A DNA stretch of 64,000 nt, from assembly GCF_003014475.1 (NCBI RefSeq), contig NZ_PYGJ01000001.1:496001-560000 (forward strand), given 5' to 3'. This stretch comes from Shimia abyssi. Its GTDB lineage: Bacteria > Pseudomonadota > Alphaproteobacteria > Rhodobacterales > Rhodobacteraceae. The notes beneath the pieces are model-generated. The model saw only the letters and a program-made list of their open reading frames with translations, had not been told where the DNA came from and did no database searches. Position 1 is the stretch's first letter. Every line of letters starts with the position of its first letter. Of this stretch, positions 53,680-62,038 are shown in pieces. The position numbers were made by a program, and so were the translations under genes.

Positions 53680-53728
53680 CATCTTGCTGGAAATACTTCA
53701 CGGGGGTGCGGGGGTGTGAAACCCCCGC
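53680..53728 (+). repeat. Dispersed repeat copy B with hairpin
   Basis: CATCTTGCTGGAAATACTTC (53680-53699) is followed by GCGGGGGT-N5-ACCCCCGC (53708-53728). The same arrangement of core plus G-rich hairpin occurs at 38759-38802. It ends 30 nt before the GST start and includes the TTTTAC that follows the hairpin, so it may act as a weak + strand terminator. Confidence 0.7.
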
Positions 53729-53758
53729 TTTTACAACACTTGCCACAGGGAGGCACCC

Positions 53759-54397
53759 ATGACGATCAAACTCTATTGCTTTGGAGAGAGCGGAAATTCC
53801 TACAAGGCAGCATTGGCGCTGGAGCTGAGCGGACTTGAGTGGGAGCCTGTTAAGGTAGATTTTTTTGCCGGGGAAACCCGCACCCCGGAATATCGCAGCG
53901 ATGTCAACGAGATGGGCGAGGCGCCAGTATTGGTCGACGGTGATTTTCGCACCAGCCAGTCCGGCGCGATTCAAGCCTATATCACCGAAAAGTCCGGTAA
54001 GTTCGGCGGCAAGGGTAGAGATGAAAACTACGAGATCTTCCGCTGGGTGCTGTGGGACAATCACAAGCTGAGCTCGCAGGCCGGCATGACCCGTTTCCTG
54101 ATGAATTTCCTGCCCGAAGAACATCGCAATGCGGATGTGATTGCATTTAACCAAGGGCGTCTCAAGGCCGCATATGCGGTGCTGAACACGCATCTTGAGG
54201 GGCGCGATTGGATTGTGGGTGACGAGATCACCAATGCGGACATTTCGTGCTGTGGCTATCTGTTTTATCCCGAACCCTTTGGGTTTGACCGCGCCGAATG
54301 GCGCAATATGAGCCGCTGGCTCAGCAACGTTGAAAACACACCGGGCTGGAAAGCCCCTTACGACCTGATGCCCGGCTCACCCGCAGATCGCGCGTGA
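53759..54397 (+). CDS. Glutathione S-transferase family protein
   Basis: A 212-residue GST. The thioredoxin-like N-terminal domain (KLYCFGESGNSYKAALALELS, with a Ser/Tyr near the glutathione site, then EAPVLVDGDFRTSQSGAI with the cis-Pro and Ser) is followed by the all-helical C-terminal domain carrying ITNADISCCGYLF, the N-capping box. AGGGAGG precedes the ATG. It lies 27 nt before thiolase and shares its strand. GSTs in such clusters may handle reactive acyl or thiol intermediates. Confidence 0.9.
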   Translation: MTIKLYCFGESGNSYKAALALELSGLEWEPVKVDFFAGETRTPEYRSDVNEMGEAPVLVDGDFRTSQSGAIQAYITEKSGKFGGKGRDENYEIFRWVLWDNHKLSSQAGMTRFLMNFLPEEHRNADVIAFNQGRLKAAYAVLNTHLEGRDWIVGDEITNADISCCGYLFYPEPFGFDRAEWRNMSRWLSNVENTPGWKAPYDLMPGSPADRA

Positions 54398-54424
54398 CGT
54401 TTGGACCGGAAGAGGAGAGCAAGA

Positions 54425-55636
54425 ATGAGCGAAGCTTATATCTATGACGCCGTGCGCACGCCGCGTGGCAAAGGCCGCAAGGATGGGTCCTTGCATGAAG
54501 TGACTTCGGTGCGTTTGTCGGCGAATGTGTTGAACGCATTGAAAGAGCGTAATGGGCTGGACGGCCATGCCGTTGAGGATGTGATCTGGGGCAACGTGAC
54601 CCAGGTCAAGGAACAGGGTGGCTGTTTGGCGCGCACGGCTGTGATGGCCTCTGAACTGGATGAGAGCATTCCGGGGCTGGCCATCAACCGGTTCTGTGCC
54701 AGCGGTATGGAGGCGGTAAATCTGGCCGCGAACCAGGTCAAGGGCGGTGCAGGTGATGCCTACATCGCAGGCGGTGTCGAGATGATGGGACGCGTGCCAA
54801 TGGGATCGGACGGAGCGGCGGTGGCTGTGGATCCGACAGTGGCGATGGAACGGTATTTTGTGCCTCAGGGCATTTCGGCCGATATCATTGCCACCGAATA
54901 CGGTTTCAGCCGTGATCAGGCCGACGCTTTGGCGGTGGAATCCCAGCGCCGCGCCAAGGCCGCGTGGGACGATAACCGGTTCGACAAATCGATTATCACC
55001 GTGCGCGATCAGAATGGGCTGTCCATACTGGATCATGACGAATACATGCGCCCCGGCACCGACATGCAAAGCCTTGGGGCGCTTAAAGCGTCGTTTGAAG
55101 AGATGGGCAGAGTGATGCCCGGCTTCGACAAGGTTGCGCTGATGAAGTACCCGCATCTGGAAGAGATCAACCACATTCACCATGCGGGCAACTCGTCCGG
55201 GATTGTGGATGGATCGGCGGGCGTGTTGATTGGCAATGCGGAGTTTGGCAAGAAGTTCGGCCTGAAACCACGCGCGCGCATTCGTCAGACCTGCAAGATC
55301 GGTACGGACCCGACTATCATGCTGACCGGGCCGGTGCCCGCAACGCAGAAAATTCTGGCCGATAGCGGCATGGCGATTTCGGACATTGATCTGTTTGAGG
55401 TAAACGAAGCGTTTGCCTCGGTTGTGCTGCGGTTTCAGCAGGCATTTGATGTCGATCCAGAGTTGGTCAACGTCAATGGCGGCTCGATTGCGATGGGCCA
55501 CCCGTTGGGGGCAACTGGCGCGATCATCATCGGCACGCTTCTGGACGAGCTGGAACGCTCGGACAAGGAAGTGGGGCTGGCAACCTTGTGCATCGCGTCC
55601 GGCATGGGTGCGGCAACCATTATTGAGCGCGTGTGA
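54425..55636 (+). CDS. fadA: Acetyl-CoA C-acyltransferase (thiolase)
   Basis: A 403-residue thiolase cleaving 3-ketoacyl-CoA. The nucleophile Cys91 is in [12 protein letters not shown]; the active-site His is in [13 protein letters not shown] and the second Cys in [13 protein letters not shown] 54425 with AGAGGAGAG upstream is preferred; the frame from 54401 begins just after the GST stop without a site. It ends 12 nt before the multifunctional beta-oxidation gene. Gene symbol follows family and partner; a biosynthetic acetoacetyl-CoA role is less likely here. Confidence 0.92.
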   Translation: MSEAYIYDAVRTPRGKGRKDGSLHEVTSVRLSANVLNALKERNGLDGHAVEDVIWGNVTQVKEQGGCLARTAVMASELDESIPGLAINRFCASGMEAVNLAANQVKGGAGDAYIAGGVEMMGRVPMGSDGAAVAVDPTVAMERYFVPQGISADIIATEYGFSRDQADALAVESQRRAKAAWDDNRFDKSIITVRDQNGLSILDHDEYMRPGTDMQSLGALKASFEEMGRVMPGFDKVALMKYPHLEEINHIHHAGNSSGIVDGSAGVLIGNAEFGKKFGLKPRARIRQTCKIGTDPTIMLTGPVPATQKILADSGMAISDIDLFEVNEAFASVVLRFQQAFDVDPELVNVNGGSIAMGHPLGATGAIIIGTLLDELERSDKEVGLATLCIASGMGAATIIERV

Positions 55637-55647
55637 GGACGAGAAAA

Positions 55648-57843
55648 ATGACCGATTTCACAATGAACGTGGGTGACGACGGCGTCGCCATCATCACATG
55701 GGACGTGGCCGACAAAAGCATGAACGTGCTGCGGCGCGCAGCTTTGGGCGATCTGGAACAGATGATCGACGACGTGTTGGCCAATGACGATATCAAGGGC
55801 GCAGTGATCACCTCGGGCAAGGACAGTTTTGCCGGGGGAATGGATCTGAACGTGTTGGGAACAATCCGCGAGGATGCGGGGGATGAACCGGCGCAGGCGC
55901 TGTTTGACTTTACCATGAGTGGCCACAAATTCCTGCGCAAGATCGAGCGCGCGGGTATGGACCCCAAGACCAACAAGGGCGGCAAGCCGATTGCCACCGC
56001 CCTGCCCGGCACGGCGCTGGGAATTGGGTTGGAACTGCCGCTGGCCACACACCGGATTTTTGCCGCCGACAACCCAAAGGCCAAGATTGGCCTGCCCGAG
56101 ATCATGGTCGGGATTTTCCCCGGCATGGGCGGCACCACGCGGTTTGTACGCAAGATGGGTGCCATGGCGGCGTCGCCATTTCTGTTGCAAGGCAAGTTGG
56201 TCGACCCAAAGAAAGCCAAATCCGCGGGGATCATTGACGAGGTCGTCGACGATCCGGTCGCGGCGGCGCGTGAATGGGTGCTGAACGCCAAGGATGCGGA
56301 CCTTGTGAAACCGTGGGACGCCAAGGGCTACAAGATGCCCGGCGGCGAGCCTTATCACCCGGCGGGTTTCATGACCTTTGTGGGTGCATCTGCCATGGTG
56401 AACGGCAACACATGGGGCGTTTATCCGGCGGCCAAGGCGCTGCTGAGTGCGGTATATGAGGGTGCGCAGGTGCCGTTTGACACGGCCCTCAAGATCGAGG
56501 CGCGTTGGTTTGTAAATGTGCTGATGAACCCCTCGTCAAGCGCCATGATCCAGTCTTTGTTCATTAACAAGGAAGCGTTGGAGAAAGGCGCAAACCGGCC
56601 TGATGTGCCAGATCAGCGCTGTAAGAAGATTGGCGTTCTGGGTGCCGGCATGATGGGGGCTGGCATTGCGCTGGTCTCGGCGCGCGCAGGCATGGAAGTG
56701 GTGCTGATCGACCAAAGCCAAGAGGCGGCGGATCGCGGCAAAGCCTATTCCGAGACCTTTATGGACAAGGGCATCAAGCGCAAGAAAGCAACTGCAGAAC
56801 AAAAAGATGCGATGTTGGCCAAGATCAATGCCACCACCGATCTGAACGCGCTGGCAGACGTGGACCTGATCATCGAGGCGGTGTTCGAAGATCCCGGTGT
56901 AAAGGCGGAGATGACCCAAAAGGTTGAGGCGATCATCCCGAAGGATGCGATTTTTGCCTCCAACACCTCAACCCTGCCAATTTCGGAGCTGGCCAAAGCG
57001 TCCAAACGAGCGGATCAGTTCATTGGTATTCACTTCTTCTCGCCGGTCGAAAAGATGCTGTTGGTAGAGATCATCAAGGGCAAAGAAACCGGTGATCGCG
57101 CTGTGGCAAAAGCGCTGGATTATGTGCGCCAGATCAAGAAGACGCCGATTGTCGTGAACGATGAACGGTTCTTTTACGCCAACCGCTGTATCATCCCTTA
57201 TATCAACGAGGGGGTCATGATGGCAGGCGAAGGTGTGGGCCTGCCACTGTTGGATCATGCCGCGCAATTGCTGGGCTTTCCGGTGGGGCCAATTCAGTTG
57301 GTGGATGAAACATCTCTGGATCTGGGTGCCAAGATCGCCAAAGCCACGATGGCCGCGATGGGCGATGCCTATCCTAAATCGGTGGCCGACGACGTGACAT
57401 TCTGGATGGTCGATGAGGGGCGTTTGGGCCGCAAAGCCAAGGCGGGATTCTTTGACTATGATGAGAACGGCAAGCGTCAGGGTTATTGGCCCGGCTTCAA
57501 CGACAAGTTTGCTGAGCTGGACGCACAGCCCGAGTTGATCGAGGTGCAGCATCGCCTGATCTTTGCCCAAGTGCTGGAAGCCGTACGCGCGCTGGAGGCT
57601 GGTGTGTTGGAAGATATCCGCGAAGGCGACGTTGGTGCGATCCTTGGCTGGGGCTTTATGCCGTGGTCGGGTGGTCCGTTCAGCTGGCTGGACATCGTAG
57701 GCGCACCTTGGGCAGCTGCGCGTTGCGACGAGTTGGAAGCGAAGTTTGGCAACCGGTTCGCGTGTCCGCCGCTGCTGCGCGAGATGGCTGAAAAGGGTCA
57801 GTCGTTTTACGGACGGTTTGGGCCTCAGGCCAAGGCGGCGTAA
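55648..57843 (+). CDS. fadJ: Multifunctional enoyl-CoA hydratase/3-hydroxyacyl-CoA dehydrogenase
   Basis: A 731-residue fused enzyme. The N-terminal crotonase domain (~residues 1-290) has [17 protein letters not shown] and the catalytic-acid region [18 protein letters not shown] with [16 protein letters not shown]. The Rossmann domain starts [16 protein letters not shown] near residue 332, with [14 protein letters not shown] and the [15 protein letters not shown]is motif. Two C-terminal helical domains complete the 3-hydroxyacyl-CoA dehydrogenase part. ATG 55648 follows GAGGACGAG. It closes the beta-oxidation unit and pairs with the thiolase as the trifunctional system. Confidence 0.94.
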   Translation: MTDFTMNVGDDGVAIITWDVADKSMNVLRRAALGDLEQMIDDVLANDDIKGAVITSGKDSFAGGMDLNVLGTIREDAGDEPAQALFDFTMSGHKFLRKIERAGMDPKTNKGGKPIATALPGTALGIGLELPLATHRIFAADNPKAKIGLPEIMVGIFPGMGGTTRFVRKMGAMAASPFLLQGKLVDPKKAKSAGIIDEVVDDPVAAAREWVLNAKDADLVKPWDAKGYKMPGGEPYHPAGFMTFVGASAMVNGNTWGVYPAAKALLSAVYEGAQVPFDTALKIEARWFVNVLMNPSSSAMIQSLFINKEALEKGANRPDVPDQRCKKIGVLGAGMMGAGIALVSARAGMEVVLIDQSQEAADRGKAYSETFMDKGIKRKKATAEQKDAMLAKINATTDLNALADVDLIIEAVFEDPGVKAEMTQKVEAIIPKDAIFASNTSTLPISELAKASKRADQFIGIHFFSPVEKMLLVEIIKGKETGDRAVAKALDYVRQIKKTPIVVNDERFFYANRCIIPYINEGVMMAGEGVGLPLLDHAAQLLGFPVGPIQLVDETSLDLGAKIAKATMAAMGDAYPKSVADDVTFWMVDEGRLGRKAKAGFFDYDENGKRQGYWPGFNDKFAELDAQPELIEVQHRLIFAQVLEAVRALEAGVLEDIREGDVGAILGWGFMPWSGGPFSWLDIVGAPWAAARCDELEAKFGNRFACPPLLREMAEKGQSFYGRFGPQAKAA

Positions 57844-57877
57844 GTCAGGCTCGATAGGGTCTGGACCCTAAGAAACA

Positions 57878-57906
57878 CGGGAGGCACTCACTTAGATTGC
57901 CTCCCG
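57878..57906 (+). terminator. Terminator for the beta-oxidation operon
   Basis: A 9-bp stem CGGGAGGCA / TGCCTCCCG with an 11-nt loop follows the fadJ stop by 34 nt and leads into CTTGATTGGTT. A smaller hairpin AGGGTC-TG-GACCCT (57856-57869) lies between. The T-run is weak. Confidence 0.6.
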
Positions 57907-58015
57907 CTTGATTGGTTCCGATTTCCCGGGGGCGATGCCAGCTTCGGTTTTTCAGATGACCAACGCGAGCCCAAAGATATGGGTGCAGCGGATTTCTCGA
58001 TTGGTGGCCTCCAGA

Positions 58016-58849
58016 TCAGTCCATTGACATGTACTCGATCAATCGCTTGATGCGCGCCGGCAATAGGCGGCGGCTTGGATAGACGGCGAACATATCCCGT
58101 TGGATAGGCTCAGCCCCTTCAACGACAAGCGGACGAAGCGTTCCCGTCACCATCTGGGACGGCAACATCGCAACCCCGAGGTTTCGCCTCGCGGCGGCGG
58201 CTACAACGTCTAGATCATCCATGGAGTGAGAAACCTCGATGGGACGTATTTGCACTCCATTTGCCAAAACCCACGGCTGGCGCGATATGATCGCAGGGAG
58301 AGTACGTAAATCACCCAAAGACAAGACCCGCAATTTGCGCTCTGCGATAAAATCTGCCCCTGCGCAAAAGCTGTAAGGAACGGACCAAAGGCGTTTTGCA
58401 ATCAGGCTTGAGTCCGCAAGCGGCCCGAGGCGAAATGCGATATCGATGTTGTCTCGAAAGAAATCAAGCATGACATTGGTCGTTACCAAATCAAAGGCCA
58501 CGTCCGGGTTGTCCGACGCGAATTCCAACAATCGCGGGCCGATTGTTGTTCGCGCCGCGAGTGGCGGTGCCGTTATGCGAATAGTCTGGCGTTTGATGTC
58601 ATCTGTGAATCCCGCCACATCTTGAAGCGCTTCCAGCGGGCTTTGGCAGCGATCCAGTAGGCGACGCCCTTCTTCGGTCAAACGAACCTGACGTGTTGTG
58701 CGTTCGAGGAGCTTTGTGCCCAGGTGATCTTCTAGATCTGCAATTCTGCGGCTGACCCGGCTCAGCGGAATGCCAAGCCTTTGTGCCGCTTCAGAGAAGC
58801 TCAGGTGGTGGGCGACGGTGGTGAAGAGAGCGAGGTCATTGTAGATCAT
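58016..58849 (-). CDS. LysR family transcriptional regulator
   Basis: A 277-residue LysR-type regulator. The N-terminal winged helix is DLALFTTVAHHLSFSEAAQRLGIPLSRVSRRIADLEDHLG, with linker LLERTTRQVRLTEEG. The effector domain follows (ITAPPLAARTTIGPRLLEF). It belongs to the CrgA/AaeR-like subgroup that often controls neighbouring oxidoreductases. It is divergent from a quinone oxidoreductase with a clear LysR-type site between. Confidence 0.9.
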   Translation of the reverse strand: MIYNDLALFTTVAHHLSFSEAAQRLGIPLSRVSRRIADLEDHLGTKLLERTTRQVRLTEEGRRLLDRCQSPLEALQDVAGFTDDIKRQTIRITAPPLAARTTIGPRLLEFASDNPDVAFDLVTTNVMLDFFRDNIDIAFRLGPLADSSLIAKRLWSVPYSFCAGADFIAERKLRVLSLGDLRTLPAIISRQPWVLANGVQIRPIEVSHSMDDLDVVAAAARRNLGVAMLPSQMVTGTLRPLVVEGAEPIQRDMFAVYPSRRLLPARIKRLIEYMSMD

Positions 58850-58863
58850 TATCCTATTTATGG

Positions 58864-58882
58864 GATTTTCATTTCCAAAATC
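58864..58882. promoter_or_regulatory. LysR-type operator
   Basis: GATTTT-N7-AAAATC is a perfect 6-bp inverted repeat with the T-N11-A form used by LysR proteins. It lies 14 nt from the LysR start and 60 nt before the quinone oxidoreductase start. Confidence 0.6.
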
Positions 58883-58942
58883 AATTATTATCGCAATAGC
58901 GGTGCATGGGTAGGGTCAGCTTAACATACAAAGGAGATTACA

Positions 58943-59935
58943 ATGTCTTACGCAGTTGAGATCACTCAATCAGGCGACCCTGAGGTTTTGAAAAAGGTCA
59001 CGCGCGCAATTGACCAACCCGGCGCAGGCGAGGTTTTGATCCGCAACCACGCTGGCGCGGTGAACTTCATTGACACGATCATTCGACGTGGAGAGATGCC
59101 CGAGGGTATGATGCCGGAGCTGCCCCATGTTCCGGGCGTGGAAGGGGCCGGCACTGTAGTGGCTCTTGGCGACGCTGTGCGGGGTTTGGCGATCGGTGAT
59201 CGTGTCGCCTGGATGGGACCGATAGGAGCAGGTGGATATGGCACACACTCTATCATCGGGTCACCTTATGTGACAAAAATCGGCGCGCTCGATTTCAATC
59301 TTGCCGCGGCTGTTCCTGTGAACGCAATGACGGCTTATCATATGTTGGTTAACCTTGGGGACGCCACGGCGGGCAAATCCGTTTTGGTGCATGCCGCGGC
59401 GGGTGGTGTCGGTACGATGATCCAACATATCGCCAAGCATTTGGGCCTGACCGTAATCGCCTCTGTCAGCACTGAGAAGGTAGACTATGCCAAAGAACAA
59501 GGCGCAGATTACGTCATAGACTATAAGTCAGAAGATGTTGCCTCCCGCGTTATGGCGCTTACTCATGGCAAGGGCGTGGACCTGAGCATGAACCCGATTT
59601 CCGGCGAGACGCTGAAAGCGGACCTTGAAACATTGGCTCCGCTTGGAACTGTGGTGATTTTTGGCTTTCTGGCTGGGGCCCCTGTTGGCACCTTTGGTGA
59701 TGATCTGGCAAAGCAATTTCAGAAATCCGTCGCCGTGCGCGTGAGCGACATTTACACCTATTTCGGAAATCAGCCGGAGGCGTTCAACGCTGATCTGGCG
59801 ACGGTTTTTGACCTTCTTGGTCAGGGCATCTTGCGCCCGCAAATTACGACATTGCCAATCGCACAAGCCGCTGAAGCGCATCGCCGCCTTGAAGCTGGCG
59901 AAACGACTGGCAAACTGGTTCTGAGTATCGACTGA
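58943..59935 (+). CDS. NADPH:quinone oxidoreductase-type MDR protein
   Basis: A 330-residue medium-chain dehydrogenase/reductase without the zinc ligands of alcohol dehydrogenases. This matches the QOR/zeta-crystallin branch: IRNHAGAVNFIDTIIRRG, PHVPGVEGAGTVVALG, and the NADPH motif VLVHAAAGGVGTMIQHIAK, ending TTGKLVLSID. It probably reduces quinones or reactive enones. An AAAGGAGAT site precedes the ATG. It is the likely target of the divergent LysR regulator. Confidence 0.92.
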   Translation: MSYAVEITQSGDPEVLKKVTRAIDQPGAGEVLIRNHAGAVNFIDTIIRRGEMPEGMMPELPHVPGVEGAGTVVALGDAVRGLAIGDRVAWMGPIGAGGYGTHSIIGSPYVTKIGALDFNLAAAVPVNAMTAYHMLVNLGDATAGKSVLVHAAAGGVGTMIQHIAKHLGLTVIASVSTEKVDYAKEQGADYVIDYKSEDVASRVMALTHGKGVDLSMNPISGETLKADLETLAPLGTVVIFGFLAGAPVGTFGDDLAKQFQKSVAVRVSDIYTYFGNQPEAFNADLATVFDLLGQGILRPQITTLPIAQAAEAHRRLEAGETTGKLVLSID

Positions 59936-59973
59936 ACAGCTGTAGGATGAGCGAAACTCCCATCGTCATGGGG

Positions 59974-60004
59974 TTGACCAAGGCCCCGGCTCGGCCTTGG
60001 TCAA
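59974..60004. other. Perfect 12-bp hairpin between convergent genes
   Basis: TTGACCAAGGCC-N7-GGCCTTGGTCAA stands 38 nt after the quinone oxidoreductase stop. Neither strand has a T-run. It may act as a bidirectional stop or protect transcript ends. The remaining gap to 60171 shows nothing recognisable. Confidence 0.55.
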
Positions 60005-60171
60005 AGGCCTCGTAAATCAGCGTGGCACGTGGATGTCGTTTCGCTTGACATCTTACTCTTAACGACGTGTGCCCGTGACCCGTTCAAGACGAACACCATA
60101 CTGACTTGGGCCCCTCTACCCGCGCAGTCTAAAAGGGGCGCATCTCTGAGCGTCAAATAATTTGGTCGCGC

Positions 60172-60191
60172 GGTTCGGGTCGTCCCGAACC
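60172..60191 (-). terminator. Hairpin directly after the Hint-domain gene
   Basis: GGTTCGGG-TCGT-CCCGAACC, a perfect 8-bp stem with tetraloop, lies 9 nt after the stop codon of the Hint-domain gene. No T-run follows on the - strand (GCGCGACC). Confidence 0.45.
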
Positions 60192-60200
60192 ATCTTTGGT

Positions 60201-60836
60201 TTAAACGTCGTCCTGCAACCACACCTCAAGCAAGGCGCGGGCGGCCTTGACGGGGAGCATGTTGTAGTTAGACGCCATGCCGTGACGCGGCAGGATACCG
60301 GCGCGCACGCCCCAATGGCTTTGACAGAACATCAGCAGGCCGTGGTTGGCAAAGACCATCTGGTCATGCTCGAACACTGGTAGCAGTGTTTCGACCGTGC
60401 CATAAGGTTCCTGACGTTCGACACCTTCGAGCACGTCCAGCGCGGCACCGGGCACGACGGCGTAGGGGTCTCCCCATTTATCAGAAACGTCTTCGCATTC
60501 AATCAGGACGCCCTGGTGCGGCATGACCAGCATGTCCTGACGGTTGTCCAGCGTTTCGGCGGGAACGAGCAGCGGCCAGAGCGTGCGCGGGCAGAGTTTT
60601 TCGGTGTGCCATGCCTCGTCCCGTACCAATGCGGTGAGTTTCTGAAAGCCCGCGTCAAACGTCATGACTTCGTCGCCGCGTGCAAGGGTCTCGATCGGTG
60701 TCCAACCATCAGGCGTGCCGACAAGCGTGCCTTCGATCAGGCCACAGCCTGCACCGGTGATCACCGGATCGCGCAGGGCGCGCGTGTCAGAGACAGCCGG
60801 GTTGCGGCGAAATGGTTTTATCGCGTTTGCGATCAT
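60201..60836 (-). CDS. Hint domain-containing protein
   Basis: A 211-residue protein with a single bacterial Hint (Hedgehog/intein-like) domain. The block GLIEGTLVGTPDGWTPIETLARGDEVMTFD is the family start (short pieces: GTLVGTPDGW, ARGDEVMTFD), and VLIECEDV with MPHQGVLI sits in the middle, where the TxxH-type block would be. Hint_2 proteins of Rhodobacteraceae are often C-terminal parts of large exported proteins; here it is alone and without signal peptide. The nucleophile Cys expected at the domain start is displaced (AGCGLIEG), so self-cleavage is uncertain. The role is unknown. Confidence 0.78.
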   Translation of the reverse strand: MIANAIKPFRRNPAVSDTRALRDPVITGAGCGLIEGTLVGTPDGWTPIETLARGDEVMTFDAGFQKLTALVRDEAWHTEKLCPRTLWPLLVPAETLDNRQDMLVMPHQGVLIECEDVSDKWGDPYAVVPGAALDVLEGVERQEPYGTVETLLPVFEHDQMVFANHGLLMFCQSHWGVRAGILPRHGMASNYNMLPVKAARALLEVWLQDDV

Positions 60837-60996
60837 GGTCGTCCTCAGGCGTTAGGCGCACTGCACCTGCGTGTTTGTCGTATCCTGCAACCAATAAGCG
60901 ATTCAAAAGTGAGTTAATTTTGCGTCAAATTGGGAGGTTTTGTGTCACTGTTCTCTCGGCGGAAACAGTGGCGTCGGCTAGGGCGCATTGGCCCAT

Positions 60997-61893
60997 TTAT
61001 CGCGACCGAATGGCGACGACAATGCCCGAGGCCGCGATACAGGCAATCCCGAGCGCCTGGGAGGCGCCAACCAACTGGCCGAACAGTAGCCACGCGAAAA
61101 CAGGACCAAAAATCATGATTGAATATTCAAACACAGCCACGTTCGCCGGTTCGTCCATCTGGTAGGCGCGGATGATCATGTAAACAGCAGCAAGCGAGCC
61201 CGCCGCCTGAAGAACCAGTAAATGCACCACGTCCCACACCGGCCAGACCCATGCGCGCGCCAGATAGCTGGCATCACCGGCGCCTGCAACGCCCAGACCA
61301 ATTTGCACCAACGCCGACAAGACACCCAGCACAAGGATGTTTGCGGCAAGAAGCGACAGCGCGCTTTCACCGGCACACCAGCTGCGGGTGGCGATAGAGG
61401 AGATTGCGTAGAAAAAACCCGCTGCGACGGGCATAAGCAAGGTCGGGCTGAAGCCGTTGGCGCCCGGTTGCAAGACAAGAAGTATGCCGCCGAACCCAAT
61501 CAACACCGCCAATATGCGCCATGGTCCAATCGGTTTACGCTGGACCAATGTATTGATCAGCAACACCCAGATGGGTGAAGTGAACAGACCTGCCAGCGCC
61601 TCGGCGATGGTCATCAAACCGAGCGCCCCAAAATAGAGGAACATGGCAGTCGAGAGAGCCGCCGCGCGACCCAACACGGGTATCCAATTGTTGGGTCGCA
61701 GACTGCCCAGACCAAGACGGGCCATCAAGATCAGGAGAGGCGCCATCAGGACCGCGCGCAGGGCCACAAATTGCCATAGGCCAACTGTGTCCGCGATCCG
61801 GGCAATGAAATTGTCGATCAGGCCAAGGATCGCCATCGCACCTAGCATGGACAGGGCCGCCGCAGCGGGGCGGTTTTCGAGAGGTGCGCTCAT
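60997..61893 (-). CDS. EamA/DMT family transporter
   Basis: A 298-residue inner-membrane protein with about ten helices in two EamA repeats. The first has ILGLIDNFIARIADTVGLWQFVALRAVLMAP and GLMTIAEALAGLFTSPIWVLLI; the second ends MDEPANVAVFEYSIMIFGPVFAWLLFGQ. ATG 61893 (MSAPLENRP) is preferred; the longer frame uses a TTG at 61929. It is related to the transporter at 27432-28349 in family only. Substrate unknown. It is divergent from the acyl-CoA synthetase gene. Confidence 0.85.
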   Translation of the reverse strand: MSAPLENRPAAAALSMLGAMAILGLIDNFIARIADTVGLWQFVALRAVLMAPLLILMARLGLGSLRPNNWIPVLGRAAALSTAMFLYFGALGLMTIAEALAGLFTSPIWVLLINTLVQRKPIGPWRILAVLIGFGGILLVLQPGANGFSPTLLMPVAAGFFYAISSIATRSWCAGESALSLLAANILVLGVLSALVQIGLGVAGAGDASYLARAWVWPVWDVVHLLVLQAAGSLAAVYMIIRAYQMDEPANVAVFEYSIMIFGPVFAWLLFGQLVGASQALGIACIAASGIVVAIRSR

Positions 61894-62038
61894 GTTTGGG
61901 TGCGGCCTTTGTCGTTTTGATGACGCCAATATGCGTATTTCTACTGGGCGTTTCTACTGGGGATTACTACGATCTAACGCAAGAAGCGATGTTTGTCGTA
62001 TGACCGGTGGGGACCGGGCGATTCGAGGGAGGAAAACC

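Noticed and set aside
54377-55501. Long - strand reading frame of 374 codons opposite the thiolase
   Set aside because: Antisense shadow of a gene with all thiolase active-site motifs; His/Arg-rich, no domain.
55435-56358. Two long - strand frames opposite the start of fadJ
   Set aside because: Both overlap the end of thiolase and the hydratase domain of fadJ in antisense and have no domain signature.
61643-62038. A 132-codon upstream extension of the acyl-CoA synthetase
   Set aside because: It is antisense to the EamA gene, Arg-rich, and a strong AGGGAGG site precedes ATG 62039.
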